A DNA stretch of 64,000 nucleotides from an uncultured Pelagibacteraceae bacterium (GTDB taxonomy: Bacteria; Pseudomonadota; Alphaproteobacteria; Pelagibacterales; Pelagibacteraceae): the NCBI GenBank assembly GCA_902528375.1, contig CABZSS010000001.1, positions 62,001 through 126,000 of the forward strand. The letters are read 5' to 3'. This document shows, one piece after another, positions 1 to 10,306 of the stretch (the first letter of the stretch is position 1; each line of letters begins with the position of its first letter). The notes under the pieces were generated by a model. It searched no databases. It was given only the letters and a program-made list of their open reading frames with translations, and was not told the DNA's origin. The translations under genes were made by a program, and so were the position numbers.

Positions 1-34
1 TGTTTGAATTTATAAAAACCAAAGATGGTATACA

Positions 35-691
35 TTATAATTTTCTACAAATTGAAAAGCCATCTCCGATTGGGATAATCATATTTTCAACTCGTTCATC
101 ATTATTAACATAATTATTAAAATCTCGAATTATTTCAGTTAAGTGTTCATTATTTTTTTTATCTACAACTTCGCCATGCCACAAAACATTATCAATAATT
201 ATAAAGCCATTCCTTTTTAGCAGGTTAAAAGATAATTCATAATATTTTTTGTAATTTTCTTTATCTGCATCTATAAAAATCAAATCAAACATTTTTTTTT
301 GTCTTATTAATTTATTAATTCCATTGGTAGCTTCATCAATAATTATATTAATTTGTTCTGAAACTTTTGCCTTTTCAAAGAAATTTTTCGCTACTAATGA
401 AGTATCTTTGTTTTTATCGATAGTGGTGATCTTAGAGTCGTTTTCTAGACCAATGCACATACTTAATGAGCTAAGACCAGTAAAAGTACCAATTTCTAAA
501 ATTTCTTTAGGTTTAAATAATTTTGTTACTAAATATAAAAAATGACATTGGTTAATTGAAATTTGTAATTTCTTTTTTTTTCCAAGAGTGTCATTATACT
601 TAATAATTTCATCTTGTACTGGATGTAATTTTAAAGAGTGATCATCAATATATTTTTCTATTTGCTTATTAATTGGTAGATTTGAACTCAT
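35..691 (-). CDS. SAM-dependent O-methyltransferase, class I (family 3, YrrM/caffeoyl-CoA OMT-like)
   Basis: The 218-aa protein looks like a complete small O-methyltransferase. EILEIGTFTG at about residues 63-72 is the SAM-binding glycine loop. IFIDADKENY at about 139-148 and IIDNVLWHG at about 165-173 match the metal-binding and SAM regions of the caffeoyl-CoA OMT-like family. Bacterial members methylate small hydroxylated molecules or tRNA bases; the substrate here cannot be told from sequence. It is the last gene of a gatC-gatA-gatB run and begins 1 bp after gatB, so it is probably cotranscribed. No signal peptide or membrane segment is seen. Confidence 0.85.
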   Translation of the reverse strand: MSSNLPINKQIEKYIDDHSLKLHPVQDEIIKYNDTLGKKKKLQISINQCHFLYLVTKLFKPKEILEIGTFTGLSSLSMCIGLENDSKITTIDKNKDTSLVAKNFFEKAKVSEQINIIIDEATNGINKLIRQKKMFDLIFIDADKENYKKYYELSFNLLKRNGFIIIDNVLWHGEVVDKKNNEHLTEIIRDFNNYVNNDERVENMIIPIGDGFSICRKL

Positions 692-692
692 G

Positions 693-2156
693 CTAGTTCA
701 ATTTGTTCTTTAAAATATCATTTACTAACTTAGGATTAGCTTTGCCATCTGTCTTTTTCATAACTTGACCAACAAAAAAACCAAACAATTTATCTTTACC
801 GGATTTGAATAATTCAACATTTTTAGGGTTTTCTTTAATCACATCATCTACAATTTTTTCAATCTCTTTAGGATCGCTTTGTTGTTTCAAGCCTTTTTCA
901 TCAATTATGCTTTTTGGATCTTTGCTTTCATTTGCCATTATTTCAAAAACTGTTTTTGCAATTTTGCCAGAGATAGTTCCATCTTTAATCAAGTTAATTA
1001 AAGATGATAAATTTTTAGATGAGATAGGACTTTGTGATATTTCTAAATTTCTATCATTAAGTAATGCAAATAATTCGCCTGTTATCCAGTTTGTTGCTAA
1101 CTTGATATCTGAATTTTTAATTACATCTTCAAAATATTTTGATGTTTCAATATCAGATACCAATATATTTGCCTCGTACGGAGTTAATTTAAACTTATCT
1201 ACAAATCTTTTTTTCTTTTCATCGGGAAGTTCAGGTATTTCCTTTTTTATTTTTGATATGAAATCGTCAGTTAATTCAAGTGGTAACAAGTCAGGATCAG
1301 GAAAGTATCTATAATCGTGAGCATCTTCTTTTGATCTCATCGATCTAGTCTCATTTTTTTTAGTATCAAAAAGACGAGTTTCTTGATCAATAGAGCCTCC
1401 CTCTTTTAATATATCAGCTTGACGATTTGCTTCATATTCAATTGCCATTTGCATAAATTTTATAGAATTGACGTTTTTAATTTCACATCTTGTGCCTAAC
1501 TTTTTATCCCCTGTCTTTCTGATTGAAACATTCACATCAGCTCTTAAAGATCCTTCTTGCATATTTCCATCACAAGTTCCAAGATATCTCATAATTGATC
1601 TAAGTTTTTTGATGTATAAATTTACTTCCTCTGGAGATCTTAAGTCTGGTTTGCTTACTATTTCCATAAGGGCAACTCCAGACCTATTTAAGTCTACGAG
1701 AGTGTTTTGGGGATCAATGTCATGAATGCTTTTTCCTGCATCTTGCTCTAAATGCAGCCTTTCAATACCAACTTTTTTTTCTCCATCTGGTAAATCTAAT
1801 AAAATTGAACCTTCACCAACTATTGGATCTTTGTATTGAGAAATTTGATATCCTTGTGGTAAATCAGCATAAAAATAGTTTTTCCTATCAAAAATTGATT
1901 TTTTATTTATCGCTGCATTAAGACCTATGCCCGTTTTTACTGCTTGCTTTATACAAAATTCATTTATTACTGGTAGCATTCCAGGAAATGCAGCATCTAC
2001 CAAACTCACCTGGGTATTTGGTTCACCACCAAAGTTTGTAGGCGAGTCAGAAAATAGCTTCGATTTTGAAAGAACTTGAGCATGAACTTCTAAACCAATT
2101 ATAACTTCGTATTCTGAGTTACCTCTCTTTATTAAATATTCTTTATTTTTACTCAT
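693..2156 (-). CDS. gatB: Asp-tRNA(Asn)/Glu-tRNA(Gln) amidotransferase subunit B
   Basis: GatB binds mischarged Glu-tRNA(Gln) or Asp-tRNA(Asn), activates the aminoacyl group with ATP and receives ammonia from GatA. The start [12 protein letters not shown] is the family signature, followed by the cradle domain. The last 150 residues form the helical/YqeY-like tail that grips tRNA. The 487-aa length is normal. Its start overlaps the gatA stop by 4 bp, and gatC-gatA-gatB form one operon read leftward. The presence of GatCAB predicts that Gln-tRNA, and perhaps Asn-tRNA, is made by the indirect route. Confidence 0.98.
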   Translation of the reverse strand: MSKNKEYLIKRGNSEYEVIIGLEVHAQVLSKSKLFSDSPTNFGGEPNTQVSLVDAAFPGMLPVINEFCIKQAVKTGIGLNAAINKKSIFDRKNYFYADLPQGYQISQYKDPIVGEGSILLDLPDGEKKVGIERLHLEQDAGKSIHDIDPQNTLVDLNRSGVALMEIVSKPDLRSPEEVNLYIKKLRSIMRYLGTCDGNMQEGSLRADVNVSIRKTGDKKLGTRCEIKNVNSIKFMQMAIEYEANRQADILKEGGSIDQETRLFDTKKNETRSMRSKEDAHDYRYFPDPDLLPLELTDDFISKIKKEIPELPDEKKKRFVDKFKLTPYEANILVSDIETSKYFEDVIKNSDIKLATNWITGELFALLNDRNLEISQSPISSKNLSSLINLIKDGTISGKIAKTVFEIMANESKDPKSIIDEKGLKQQSDPKEIEKIVDDVIKENPKNVELFKSGKDKLFGFFVGQVMKKTDGKANPKLVNDILKNKLN

Positions 2157-3610
2157 TTAATCCACCAATCCTGCAAATTGTTTTTGAAGTTTAATTCTTT
2201 TTCCATTGAATATGAAATATTTAATAAATTCTGCTCTTCAAATGCTTTGCCTATTAGTTGTAAGCCTAAAGGGTAATTATTTTTATCTTTACCTGCTGGA
2301 ATAGATATAGCTGGCAGTCCTGACAAATTGACTGGCACTGTAAAGATATCATTTAGATACATTGATACAGGATCATCTGTTTTGTCACCAATCTTGAAAG
2401 CTGAACTAGGTGTGGAAGGAGTTAAAATTGCATCTACAGATTTATAAGCTTCATCAAAATCATTTTTGATTAATCTTCTAATTTTTTGTGCTTTTAAATA
2501 ATAGGCATCATAATAACCAGATGACAAAACATATGTTCCAATCATTATTCTTCTTTTTACTTCATCACCAAAACCTTCTGATCTTGTGTTTTCATACATG
2601 CTGATCAGATTTTCTCCCTGAGAACGATATCCGTACTTTACTCCATCATACCTAGCTAGGTTAGAAGATGCTTCAGCTGGTGCAACTATATAATAAGCAG
2701 GCAATGCGTACGTAGTATGCGGTAAAGATATATCAATAATTTTAGATCCTAATTTTTTTAATAAAGTAATTCCATCTTGCCATAAACTTTCAATCTCCTT
2801 AGGCATACCATCAACCCTATATTCTTTTGGAATACCAATTTTTTTTCCTTTAATATTAGAACTTAACGATTTAAAATAATCACCTCTCTTAAAATTCACC
2901 GAAGTTGAATCTTTAGTATCATACTTGCTTATTACATCTAACATTAATGCAGCATCTGATACATCATGGGTCATTGGTCCTGCTTGATCTAACGAAGAAG
3001 CAAATGCAACAATACCATATCGAGAACAACTGCCATATGTTGGTTTTAAACCCACTGTGCCAGTAAAAGACGCGGGTTGTCTTATTGAGCCACCAGTATC
3101 AGTTCCAATAGTTGCTGGTGTCAATTTAGCTGCAAGCGCTGAAGCTGATCCACCTGATGACCCACCTGGCACAACTTTTTTACCAACTGGACTTTCAACA
3201 TTTCCGAAGAAACTAGTTTCATTTGATGAACCCATTGCAAATTCATCACAATTGAGTTTTCCAAGTAAAATAGCCCCTTCATCCCATAAATGCTGGGTTA
3301 CAGTGGACTCGTAACTAGGAATAAAATTTGAAAGTATTTTACTTCCAGCTGTTGTCTTTAGATTATTGGTACAAAAAAGATCTTTAACTGCAAGAGGAAC
3401 TCCAGGGAGCTTGTAATCAAAATTTCCTTTTTCGTCAAATTTTTTGGCTTTTTCAATTGCATTTTCAAAATCGGTAGTGATGTATGTATTCAAATTTTTC
3501 GATTTTTCAGCTCTAGCAATATATGCTTTTGTAATTTCTTGAGAAGATAATTCTTTATTTTTAATTTTATCAATTAAAGCTGATAAAGTTAGATTTATTA
3601 TATCACTCAT
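2153..3610 (-). CDS. gatA: Asp-tRNA(Asn)/Glu-tRNA(Gln) amidotransferase subunit A
   Basis: GatA is an amidase-signature glutaminase that releases ammonia from glutamine and channels it to GatB. The Ser-cisSer-Lys triad is visible: Lys at about residue 76 (AVKDLF), the cis-Ser near 151 in [10 protein letters not shown], and Ser near 175 in [11 protein letters not shown]. These have the same spacing as in characterised GatA proteins. The protein is full length at 485 aa. It overlaps both gatC (4 bp) and gatB (4 bp), which suggests translational coupling in the complex. Confidence 0.98.
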   Translation of the reverse strand: MSDIINLTLSALIDKIKNKELSSQEITKAYIARAEKSKNLNTYITTDFENAIEKAKKFDEKGNFDYKLPGVPLAVKDLFCTNNLKTTAGSKILSNFIPSYESTVTQHLWDEGAILLGKLNCDEFAMGSSNETSFFGNVESPVGKKVVPGGSSGGSASALAAKLTPATIGTDTGGSIRQPASFTGTVGLKPTYGSCSRYGIVAFASSLDQAGPMTHDVSDAALMLDVISKYDTKDSTSVNFKRGDYFKSLSSNIKGKKIGIPKEYRVDGMPKEIESLWQDGITLLKKLGSKIIDISLPHTTYALPAYYIVAPAEASSNLARYDGVKYGYRSQGENLISMYENTRSEGFGDEVKRRIMIGTYVLSSGYYDAYYLKAQKIRRLIKNDFDEAYKSVDAILTPSTPSSAFKIGDKTDDPVSMYLNDIFTVPVNLSGLPAISIPAGKDKNNYPLGLQLIGKAFEEQNLLNISYSMEKELNFKNNLQDWWIK

Positions 3611-3894
3611 TCTACAACCTTTGGTACGACAAAAAAATCTTTATTTTCGTCTGGTGAATTTTTTAAGATTTGTTCTCTTATATTTTTTGTTTTGACCTCA
3701 TCACCTCTTAATTTTAACGATGTTTCTGCAATTGATGTCAGTGGGTCAACTTTTTTAGTATCAACTTTATTTAGCGCTTCGATAAATTCAAAAATAGAAT
3801 TTAGATCTTTTTCAAGTTCTTTTGCTTTTTTATCATCTATGGAAATTCTTGATAATTTTGCTATATGTTTAATTGTTTTAAGATCTATGCTCAT
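3607..3894 (-). CDS. gatC: Asp-tRNA(Asn)/Glu-tRNA(Gln) amidotransferase subunit C
   Basis: A 95-aa protein with the normal GatC length and start ([13 protein letters not shown]). The C-terminal LRGDEV region is the family's conserved loop. GatC wraps around the GatA-GatB interface as a chaperone-like subunit. It is the first gene of the operon and is divergent from ruvX across a 50-bp spacer, which must hold both promoters. A TATAAT box lies in that spacer on the minus strand, but I see no convincing -35. Confidence 0.95.
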   Translation of the reverse strand: MSIDLKTIKHIAKLSRISIDDKKAKELEKDLNSIFEFIEALNKVDTKKVDPLTSIAETSLKLRGDEVKTKNIREQILKNSPDENKDFFVVPKVVE

Positions 3895-3944
3895 ATGATA
3901 ATTAAATTTAAAGGAAAAATATCATTATATAAGAAAAAAACAAT

Positions 3945-4400
3945 ATGATCACTTTAAAGGAACTCAAGTCTAAAATTGATAAAAACGCAAGGTTAATTGG
4001 TTTAGATCTTGGAAAAAAGAGAATTGGTGTTTCAATCTGTGATCATAAACGAATTATAGCGACTCCTTTTAAAACTATAGAATATGTTGATCATGAAAAT
4101 TTTATCACTGAACTTTTAGAAATAATTGATCAAGAAAATATAAAGGCTATTGTTGTAGGTAATCCATTGAATATGGACGGAAGTAAAGGCCCCTCTTCTC
4201 AATCTGCTTTAGACAAAGCTAAGATGATAGAGAGTAAAACAAATACACCTGTGGCTTTATGGGATGAGAGATTATCAACTGTCGGTGCCTTTAAGATATC
4301 AAGTCAATTAGACATTAATGTATCTAAAAGAGTTCAAAAAATAGATCAAAATGCAGCAACGTTTATATTGCAGGGAGCGATTGAATTCTTAAATAATTAA
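3945..4400 (+). CDS. ruvX: Putative pre-16S rRNA nuclease / Holliday junction resolvase-like (YqgF/RuvX)
   Basis: A 151-aa RNase H-fold protein. [15 protein letters not shown] near residues 19-33 carries the first catalytic Asp, [13 protein letters not shown] is the middle motif, and [11 protein letters not shown] carries the acidic motif near the C-terminus. Family members mature the 5' end of 16S rRNA. It heads the plus-strand run leading into pyrB, whose start follows shortly after the stop. Confidence 0.92.
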   Translation: MITLKELKSKIDKNARLIGLDLGKKRIGVSICDHKRIIATPFKTIEYVDHENFITELLEIIDQENIKAIVVGNPLNMDGSKGPSSQSALDKAKMIESKTNTPVALWDERLSTVGAFKISSQLDINVSKRVQKIDQNAATFILQGAIEFLNN

Positions 4401-4441
4401 GCTTGCAATATCAATGCTTTAAAGCTATAGAGTTGGCTTTA

Positions 4442-5383
4442 ATGGCTATAAACAATAACGCTATTAAAATTTCTCAAAAACACCTACTAGGTATCCAAGA
4501 TCTTTCTATTTCAGATGTAAAACTTATCTTAGATGAAGCAAAGAAATTTATTTCACTTAATAAAAGTAAAAACAAAAAGTCAGATATTCTTAGAGGAAAA
4601 ACTCAAATAAATCTTTTTTTTGAACCTTCAACGAGAACCCAAAGTTCTTTTGAACTAGCTGGAAAGAGACTTGGTGCAGATGTGATGTCAATGAATATAA
4701 CTAATTCTGCTATTAAAAAAGGTGAAACATTAATCGACACTGCAATGACACTAAATGCAATGCATCCTGATATAATTGTAGTAAGACATCAAGATAGTGG
4801 TGCGTCAAATCTTCTTTCACAGAAAGTAAATTGTTCAGTTTTAAATGCTGGTGATGGTAGACGTGAACATCCAACACAAGCTTTACTTGATGCGCTTACA
4901 ATAATCGAAAAAAAGAAAAAAATTGAAGGTCTGCGAATAGCTATTTGTGGAGACATTTTACACTCAAGAGTAGCTAGATCAAATATTTTTTTGTTAAACA
5001 TGTTGGGTGCTGAGGTGAATATAGTTGCCCCAACAAATCTCATGCCAAAAGATATTGAAAAATTTGGAGTTAAAACATTTTCAAATATGAAAGAAGGTGT
5101 GAAAGATTGTGATATAGTTATGATGTTAAGGTTACAAAACGAGAGGATGAGTAGTTCATTTTTGTCATCAAATAGAGAGTATTATGAGTATTATGGCTTA
5201 ACTCCTGACAAACTAGAAAAAGCAAAGAAAGATGCAATAATTATGCATCCTGGACCAATGAATAGAGGTATTGAAATTGATACCAAACTTGCTGACGATA
5301 TAAATAAAAGCGTAATCAAAGAACAGGTTGAGTTAGGTGTTGCGGTAAGAATGGCTTGTTTAAAAATTTTTTGTGAAAAATGA
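4442..5383 (+). CDS. pyrB: Aspartate carbamoyltransferase catalytic subunit
   Basis: Second step of pyrimidine synthesis: carbamoyl phosphate plus aspartate gives carbamoyl aspartate. [12 protein letters not shown] near residues 60-71 is the carbamoyl-phosphate site, and [13 protein letters not shown] and [10 protein letters not shown] are further conserved blocks. The ORF track starts 13 codons earlier at a TTG. I choose the ATG at 4442 because it gives 313 aa, the usual length, and the extra residues match no family feature. The stop overlaps the pyrC-like start by 4 bp. That coupling fits PyrB classes that assemble with a dihydroorotase-like partner. Confidence 0.95.
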   Translation: MAINNNAIKISQKHLLGIQDLSISDVKLILDEAKKFISLNKSKNKKSDILRGKTQINLFFEPSTRTQSSFELAGKRLGADVMSMNITNSAIKKGETLIDTAMTLNAMHPDIIVVRHQDSGASNLLSQKVNCSVLNAGDGRREHPTQALLDALTIIEKKKKIEGLRIAICGDILHSRVARSNIFLLNMLGAEVNIVAPTNLMPKDIEKFGVKTFSNMKEGVKDCDIVMMLRLQNERMSSSFLSSNREYYEYYGLTPDKLEKAKKDAIIMHPGPMNRGIEIDTKLADDINKSVIKEQVELGVAVRMACLKIFCEK

Positions 5384-6666
5384 AAAAACAATATTTTTTA
5401 AATGCAAACATAGTTGATCCAGCTAATTCTGTGGAGGAATTAGGTGGTTTAATTATTAATGAGAATGGAAAAATTGAGGCAATAGGAAAAAAAGTAAATA
5501 AAAATAATATTCCCTCACGTGAAAAATTCATAGATCTCAAAGAAAAATATATATTTCCTGGTTTAATCGATATGAGAGTTTTTGTTGGGGAGCCGGGCTT
5601 TGAGTATAAAGAGAATTTTAAAACATTAAGTAATGCCGCATTAGCAGGTGGGGTTACATCTGTTGTGACAATGCCAAATACTTCACCTGTTATTGATAAC
5701 GTTTCCATGGTTGATTTTTTAAAAAGGAGAGGACGAGATAAATCAAAAATAAATATATATCCAACTGCCACCTTAACTAAAAATCTCGAAGGTAACAATA
5801 TGAATGAGTTCGGCCTTTTACAAAAAAAAGGAATAATTGGTTTCACAGATGGAATAAAAACAATTCAAAATACAAGAGTAATGTCTAGAATAATGAAATC
5901 TGCTTATGATTTGAACTCATTAATCATACAACATGCTGAAGATTTCGAATTAGCAAAAAACGGCCAGGTTAATGACGGGATTATCGCAACTAAATTGGGT
6001 CTACATGGTATACCAGATTATGCAGAGAAAATAATTGTAGAAAGAGACTTAAGTTTACTTCAGGATTATAATTGCAGATATCATATTTCACAAATATCTT
6101 CAGCAAAATCTTTGGAAGTAATCAAACGTGGCAAAGATAACTTAAACTTTACAACTGGAGTTTCTATTAACAATTTATCACTTAACGAAAATGATATTGG
6201 AGATTTTAGAACTTTTTTAAAACTTTCTCCACCACTTCGAACAGAGGATGATAGACTTTCATTAATAAAAGGTATTAATCAAGATTTAATTGAAGTCATA
6301 GTTTCAGATCACAAACCTGAAGACGAAGAATCAAAAAGATTAACGTTCTCACAAGCCGCAACTGGAGCATCGGGTATAGAAACTTTATTATCACTAGCTT
6401 TAGAGTTATTTCACAATGAGTCTTTAAAACTATCTAAAATAATTCAGTGTTTAACAAGTAATCCTGCAAAAATATTAAAGATAGATAAGGGAAGTTTATC
6501 TATAGGAAGTGATGCTGACTTTTGTATAGTTGATTTATTTAAACCATGGATAGTAAAAAAAGAAAATATGATAAGTAAATCTAAAAATACATGCATAGAA
6601 GATAAAAAACTTCAAGGTAAAGTGCTTAATACATATATTAAAGGTGTAGAACTATATAAATGTTAA
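5380..6666 (+). CDS. pyrC: Dihydroorotase-like protein lacking the HxH metal motif (PyrC'/PyrX type)
   Basis: A 428-aa amidohydrolase-fold protein in the position of dihydroorotase, coupled to pyrB. The first metal-binding motif, normally DxHxH, reads DMRVF at about residues 64-68, so both histidines are gone. The later ligands remain: His near 185 (IQHAED), His near 235 (CRYHIS) and Asp near 310 (SDHKPEDEE). In Pseudomonas, a PyrC homologue that lost these histidines is a non-catalytic scaffold for PyrB. This copy is therefore more likely structural than a working dihydroorotase, though activity cannot be excluded from sequence alone. The stop overlaps plsY. Confidence 0.88.
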   Translation: MKKQYFLNANIVDPANSVEELGGLIINENGKIEAIGKKVNKNNIPSREKFIDLKEKYIFPGLIDMRVFVGEPGFEYKENFKTLSNAALAGGVTSVVTMPNTSPVIDNVSMVDFLKRRGRDKSKINIYPTATLTKNLEGNNMNEFGLLQKKGIIGFTDGIKTIQNTRVMSRIMKSAYDLNSLIIQHAEDFELAKNGQVNDGIIATKLGLHGIPDYAEKIIVERDLSLLQDYNCRYHISQISSAKSLEVIKRGKDNLNFTTGVSINNLSLNENDIGDFRTFLKLSPPLRTEDDRLSLIKGINQDLIEVIVSDHKPEDEESKRLTFSQAATGASGIETLLSLALELFHNESLKLSKIIQCLTSNPAKILKIDKGSLSIGSDADFCIVDLFKPWIVKKENMISKSKNTCIEDKKLQGKVLNTYIKGVELYKC

Positions 6667-7247
6667 ATTTTGAGTTATTTTTAATTATACTAGTAAGTTA
6701 TTTATTTGGATCCATACCCTTTGGGTTACTTTTAACTAAAATTTTTTTAAAAAAAGATATCCGTGAAATAGGATCTGGTAATATTGGTGCAACAAATGTA
6801 TTAAGATCTGGTAACAAAATTTTAGGTTACTCAACTTTGGTTCTCGATATATTAAAAGCTGTTCTTCCAATTTTATATATAAAATTTTTCATGAATGATT
6901 ATTTGTATATATCTGCATTGTCAATTTTTATAGGACACGTCTTCCCTATTTGGTTAAAATTTAAAGGTGGTAAAGGTGTTGCATCTTATCTTGGAATTCT
7001 TTGTTGTTTGGATATTTTTACTGCTTTAATTTTTGGAGTCGTCTGGATTTCTATTTTTATACTCTTTAAATTTTCATCATTAAGTTCTCTACTTGCAAGT
7101 TTAACGATTCCAATTTTTCAGTTTTTTTATAATTCTAATTCTGACTATTATTTTTACTTTATGATGTTCATTTTGATTTTTTTCACACATAGAGAAAATA
7201 TAAAACGCTTGAGAAATAATACAGAATCTAAATCAAAAATTTATTAA
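6660..7247 (+). CDS. plsY: Acyl-phosphate:glycerol-3-phosphate acyltransferase
   Basis: PlsY transfers an acyl group from acyl phosphate to glycerol-3-phosphate in the inner membrane, the first committed step of phospholipid synthesis. The three motifs are present: GSIPFG near residue 17, GSGNIGATNVLR near 38-49 and KFKGGKGVA near 101-109. There are about five hydrophobic segments and the 195-aa length is normal. It overlaps the pyrC-like gene by 7 bp. In many Alphaproteobacteria dprA sits between plsY and topA, but here only 36 bp separate them. Confidence 0.96.
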   Translation: MLNFELFLIILVSYLFGSIPFGLLLTKIFLKKDIREIGSGNIGATNVLRSGNKILGYSTLVLDILKAVLPILYIKFFMNDYLYISALSIFIGHVFPIWLKFKGGKGVASYLGILCCLDIFTALIFGVVWISIFILFKFSSLSSLLASLTIPIFQFFYNSNSDYYFYFMMFILIFFTHRENIKRLRNNTESKSKIY

Positions 7248-7283
7248 TTTGACTATCAATCTTATTTATGATTTTTTGTTTAC

Positions 7284-9845
7284 ATGAATCTAGTAATTGT
7301 TGAAAGTCCCGCTAAAGCAAAAACAATAAATAAATATCTAGGAAATGATTATACAGTCCTTGCTAGTTATGGACATATTAGAGATCTTCCATCTAAGAAT
7401 GGCTCAGTAGATCCTGAAAATGAATTTAAGATGATTTGGGAAATTGATAGTTTTTCTAAAAAATATTTAAAAGAAATTTCTGATGTAGCAAAAGACTCTA
7501 AAAAAATAATACTTGCTACAGACCCTGACAGAGAAGGTGAAGCAATTGCATGGCATGTTAAAGAATTTTTAAATGAAAAAAAACTACTCAAGGACAAAAA
7601 AATTGAGAGAGTTGTTTTTAATGAAATAACTAAAAAGGCAGTCACAAATGGAATAGAAAATCCAAGAGAAATCGAATCTGATCTTGTAAATGCTTACATG
7701 GCAAGACGTGCCTTAGATTATTTAGTAGGTTTTAATATTTCTCCCATACTTTGGACTAAACTGCCGGGGTCTAAATCAGCAGGAAGAGTACAATCTGTTG
7801 CTCTGAGACTTTTAACCGAAAGAGAACATGAAATCGAAATTTTTAAGCCTGAGGAATTTTGGTCTTTAAAAGTAAATTTTAAAACAAGTGATGGAAATTT
7901 AATAACATCAAATATTTTTCAAATTGAAAATAAAAAAATTGAAAAGTTTAGTTTCAAAAATAAAAACGAAATTAATCAAGCAATAGAAAAAATAAAAAAC
8001 GATAAATATAAAATTACAGATATTACATCAAAAATATATTCTAGAAATCCTTCTGGACCTTTTACAACCTCAACATTACAGCAGTCAGCTTCAAGTAAGC
8101 TTGGTTTTGGTGCCTCAAGAACAATGCAAATTGCTCAAAGGCTGTATCAAGGTATTGAAATTGAAGGTGAAACTAAAGGATTAATCACTTACATGCGAAC
8201 AGATGGTACCAATATATCTAAAGAAGCTTTGCCAGTTTTTAGAAACTTCATAAGTGATAACTTTGGTAATGAATATTTACCTGATCAACCAATTAATTAC
8301 TCGGGTAAAAAGGCAAAAAATGCGCAAGAGGCTCATGAGGCTATAAGACCAACAGAAATAAGTAATACCCCTGAAAAAATGAAAAAATATTTAAGTTCAG
8401 ATCAAAATAAATTATATAACTTGATTTGGTCAAGAGCTCTATCTTCACAAATGACACCAGCAAAATTTGATAGAAAAACAATTATTATTGAATCAAATAA
8501 CAATGAACATATCTTTAAGTCATCGGGTTCAACGATAGTGTTTGATGGTTTTATGAAGGTAATTAATTTAGATGATGACAACAACGATGAAAATATTTTA
8601 CCCAAAGTAGAAAAAGGAGAAGTGAATATATCTGATTTTATAGATGAACAACACTTTACTCAACCACCCCCAAGATATTCTGAGGCTAGTTTAGTTAAAA
8701 AATTAGAGGAATTAGGTATCGGTCGACCCTCTACATACGCAAGCATTATTTCGGTAATATCTAATAGAGGTTATGCAGACGTTGTTAATAAAAGATTTTT
8801 CCCAACCGACAGAGGAAAACTTTTATCTGCATTTCTTGAAAAACTTTTTACAAAATATGTTGATTATGACTTTACTGCAAAATTAGAAGATCAATTAGAT
8901 GACATAACTTCAGGAAAAGAAAATTGGCTAAGTGTACTAGATCAATTCTGGAAAGATTTTAATAAAAATGTCTCGTCTGTGAAAGAAATAAGAACTAGAG
9001 AAGTTCTGGATATGCTTAATGAAAGCTTGGGTAATTTAATATTTTATACAAATAATGATGGTAAAATCGACAGATCTTGCAAGTTATGCTCTAATGGTAC
9101 ATTAAGTTTGAAAAATAGCTTTAGAGGAGGTGCGTTTATTGGGTGTTCTAACTATCCAGAATGTAAGTTTACAAGGCCACTTTCAAAAATTAAAGCATCT
9201 CAACAAATAAATTTAGCAGAACCTAAATTAATTGGTAAAAACGATAATGATAAAGAAATTTATTTAAAAAACGGAAGATTTGGTCCTTATTTACAATACG
9301 AATTATTAGAGGATGAAATAGTAAAAACAAAAAAAAGAAAAACAAAAAAAGAGGAAAATAATTTAAAAAATGTATCAATTCCTAAAGGGTTAGATATAGA
9401 AAATATAGATTTAGAAAAAGCAAAATATCTATGCTCTCTACCTAAAATTTTAGGCACGCATCCAGATATTGGCAAAGAAATTACAGTGAACGTTGGTAGA
9501 TTTGGACCATACTTAAAGTGTGAAAATAAATCCGCAAGAATTGAAAGTATAGATGAATTATTTTCAATTGGTTTAAACAGAGCCATAACTTTAATATCTG
9601 AGGCAAAACCTGGAAGAATTTCTTCATCAATGATTAAAGATTTAGGTGAACATCCTGAAGATAAAAAACCTGTTAGAGTTATGAAAGGTCAATATGGGCC
9701 TTACATAAAGTATAAATCTCTCAATGCAACTATTCCTGAAGAAAAGGATCCAACAGAATTGACAATGGAAGAAGCTTTAATATTGATTGAGAAGCGGAAA
9801 GAATACGATAAAACTAAAAAATCAAAAAAAAGGAAATCAAAATGA
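7284..9845 (+). CDS. topA: DNA topoisomerase I (type IA)
   Basis: Relaxes negative supercoils by a single-strand break. The Toprim domain (residues 1-120) has VESPAKAKTI and the DPDREGEAIAWH metal motif near 80-91. The active-site tyrosine lies in LITYMRTDGT near residue 303. A single four-Cys zinc ribbon (CKLC...CSNYPEC) sits near 600. Behind it are three NGRFGPYLQYE-type C-terminal repeats and a lysine-rich end. The length of 853 aa is typical for the alphaproteobacterial form. The stop codon overlaps the start of the RidA-family gene (ATGA). Confidence 0.98.
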   Translation: MNLVIVESPAKAKTINKYLGNDYTVLASYGHIRDLPSKNGSVDPENEFKMIWEIDSFSKKYLKEISDVAKDSKKIILATDPDREGEAIAWHVKEFLNEKKLLKDKKIERVVFNEITKKAVTNGIENPREIESDLVNAYMARRALDYLVGFNISPILWTKLPGSKSAGRVQSVALRLLTEREHEIEIFKPEEFWSLKVNFKTSDGNLITSNIFQIENKKIEKFSFKNKNEINQAIEKIKNDKYKITDITSKIYSRNPSGPFTTSTLQQSASSKLGFGASRTMQIAQRLYQGIEIEGETKGLITYMRTDGTNISKEALPVFRNFISDNFGNEYLPDQPINYSGKKAKNAQEAHEAIRPTEISNTPEKMKKYLSSDQNKLYNLIWSRALSSQMTPAKFDRKTIIIESNNNEHIFKSSGSTIVFDGFMKVINLDDDNNDENILPKVEKGEVNISDFIDEQHFTQPPPRYSEASLVKKLEELGIGRPSTYASIISVISNRGYADVVNKRFFPTDRGKLLSAFLEKLFTKYVDYDFTAKLEDQLDDITSGKENWLSVLDQFWKDFNKNVSSVKEIRTREVLDMLNESLGNLIFYTNNDGKIDRSCKLCSNGTLSLKNSFRGGAFIGCSNYPECKFTRPLSKIKASQQINLAEPKLIGKNDNDKEIYLKNGRFGPYLQYELLEDEIVKTKKRKTKKEENNLKNVSIPKGLDIENIDLEKAKYLCSLPKILGTHPDIGKEITVNVGRFGPYLKCENKSARIESIDELFSIGLNRAITLISEAKPGRISSSMIKDLGEHPEDKKPVRVMKGQYGPYIKYKSLNATIPEEKDPTELTMEEALILIEKRKEYDKTKKSKKRKSK

Positions 9846-10303
9846 GTTATGAAGAAAAAATAAAAAAATTAAAAATAAATCTTCCTGAGGCAAAAGCACC
9901 TGTTGGAAATTATGTTGCAACAAAAGTTTCAGGAAAAATGTTATTTGTTTCTGGACAAATTTCTATTGATGAAACTGGTCAGTTAATAAAAGGGAAAATT
10001 GGAAAAGATTTAGATACAGAGGCTGGTTATAATGCTGCCAAAAGATGCGCGTTAAGTATTATTGCACAAGTAAAAAAAGCTTGTGATAATGATTTATCAA
10101 AAGTCAAATCGTGTGTAAAATTAACAGGATTTGTTAATTCAACAGATAAATTTATAGATCAACCTAAAGTATTAAATGGTGCATCAGATCTAATAGCTTC
10201 GGTTTTTGGAGATGCCGGGATACATACTAGGGCTGCTGTAAGCACAAATAGTTTACCGTTAGGTGTTTCGGTAGAGGTAGATGCAATATTTGAGTTAAAA
10301 TAA
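9842..10303 (+). CDS. RidA/YjgF-family protein
   Basis: A 153-aa protein of the RidA (YjgF/YER057c/UK114) superfamily, in the longer subfamily with the N-terminus KLKINLPEAKAPVGNY. RidA enzymes hydrolyse reactive enamine/imine intermediates made by PLP enzymes. Arg near residue 130 (HTRAAVSTNSLPLG) is placed like the substrate-binding arginine of active RidA proteins. It is coupled to topA by a 4-bp overlap and converges with ugd. The exact substrate is unknown. Confidence 0.9.
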   Translation: MSYEEKIKKLKINLPEAKAPVGNYVATKVSGKMLFVSGQISIDETGQLIKGKIGKDLDTEAGYNAAKRCALSIIAQVKKACDNDLSKVKSCVKLTGFVNSTDKFIDQPKVLNGASDLIASVFGDAGIHTRAAVSTNSLPLGVSVEVDAIFELK

Positions 10304-10306
10304 ATT

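Noticed and set aside
324-545. Plus-strand 73-aa ORF and similar ORFs opposite gatB, gatA, rpoB, rpoC, ribosomal and pur genes
   Set aside because: They lie wholly inside well-identified genes on the other strand or in another frame and show no family features.
4403-4441. TTG start for pyrB giving 326 aa
   Set aside because: The 13 extra residues do not fit the family and an ATG at 4442 gives the normal length.
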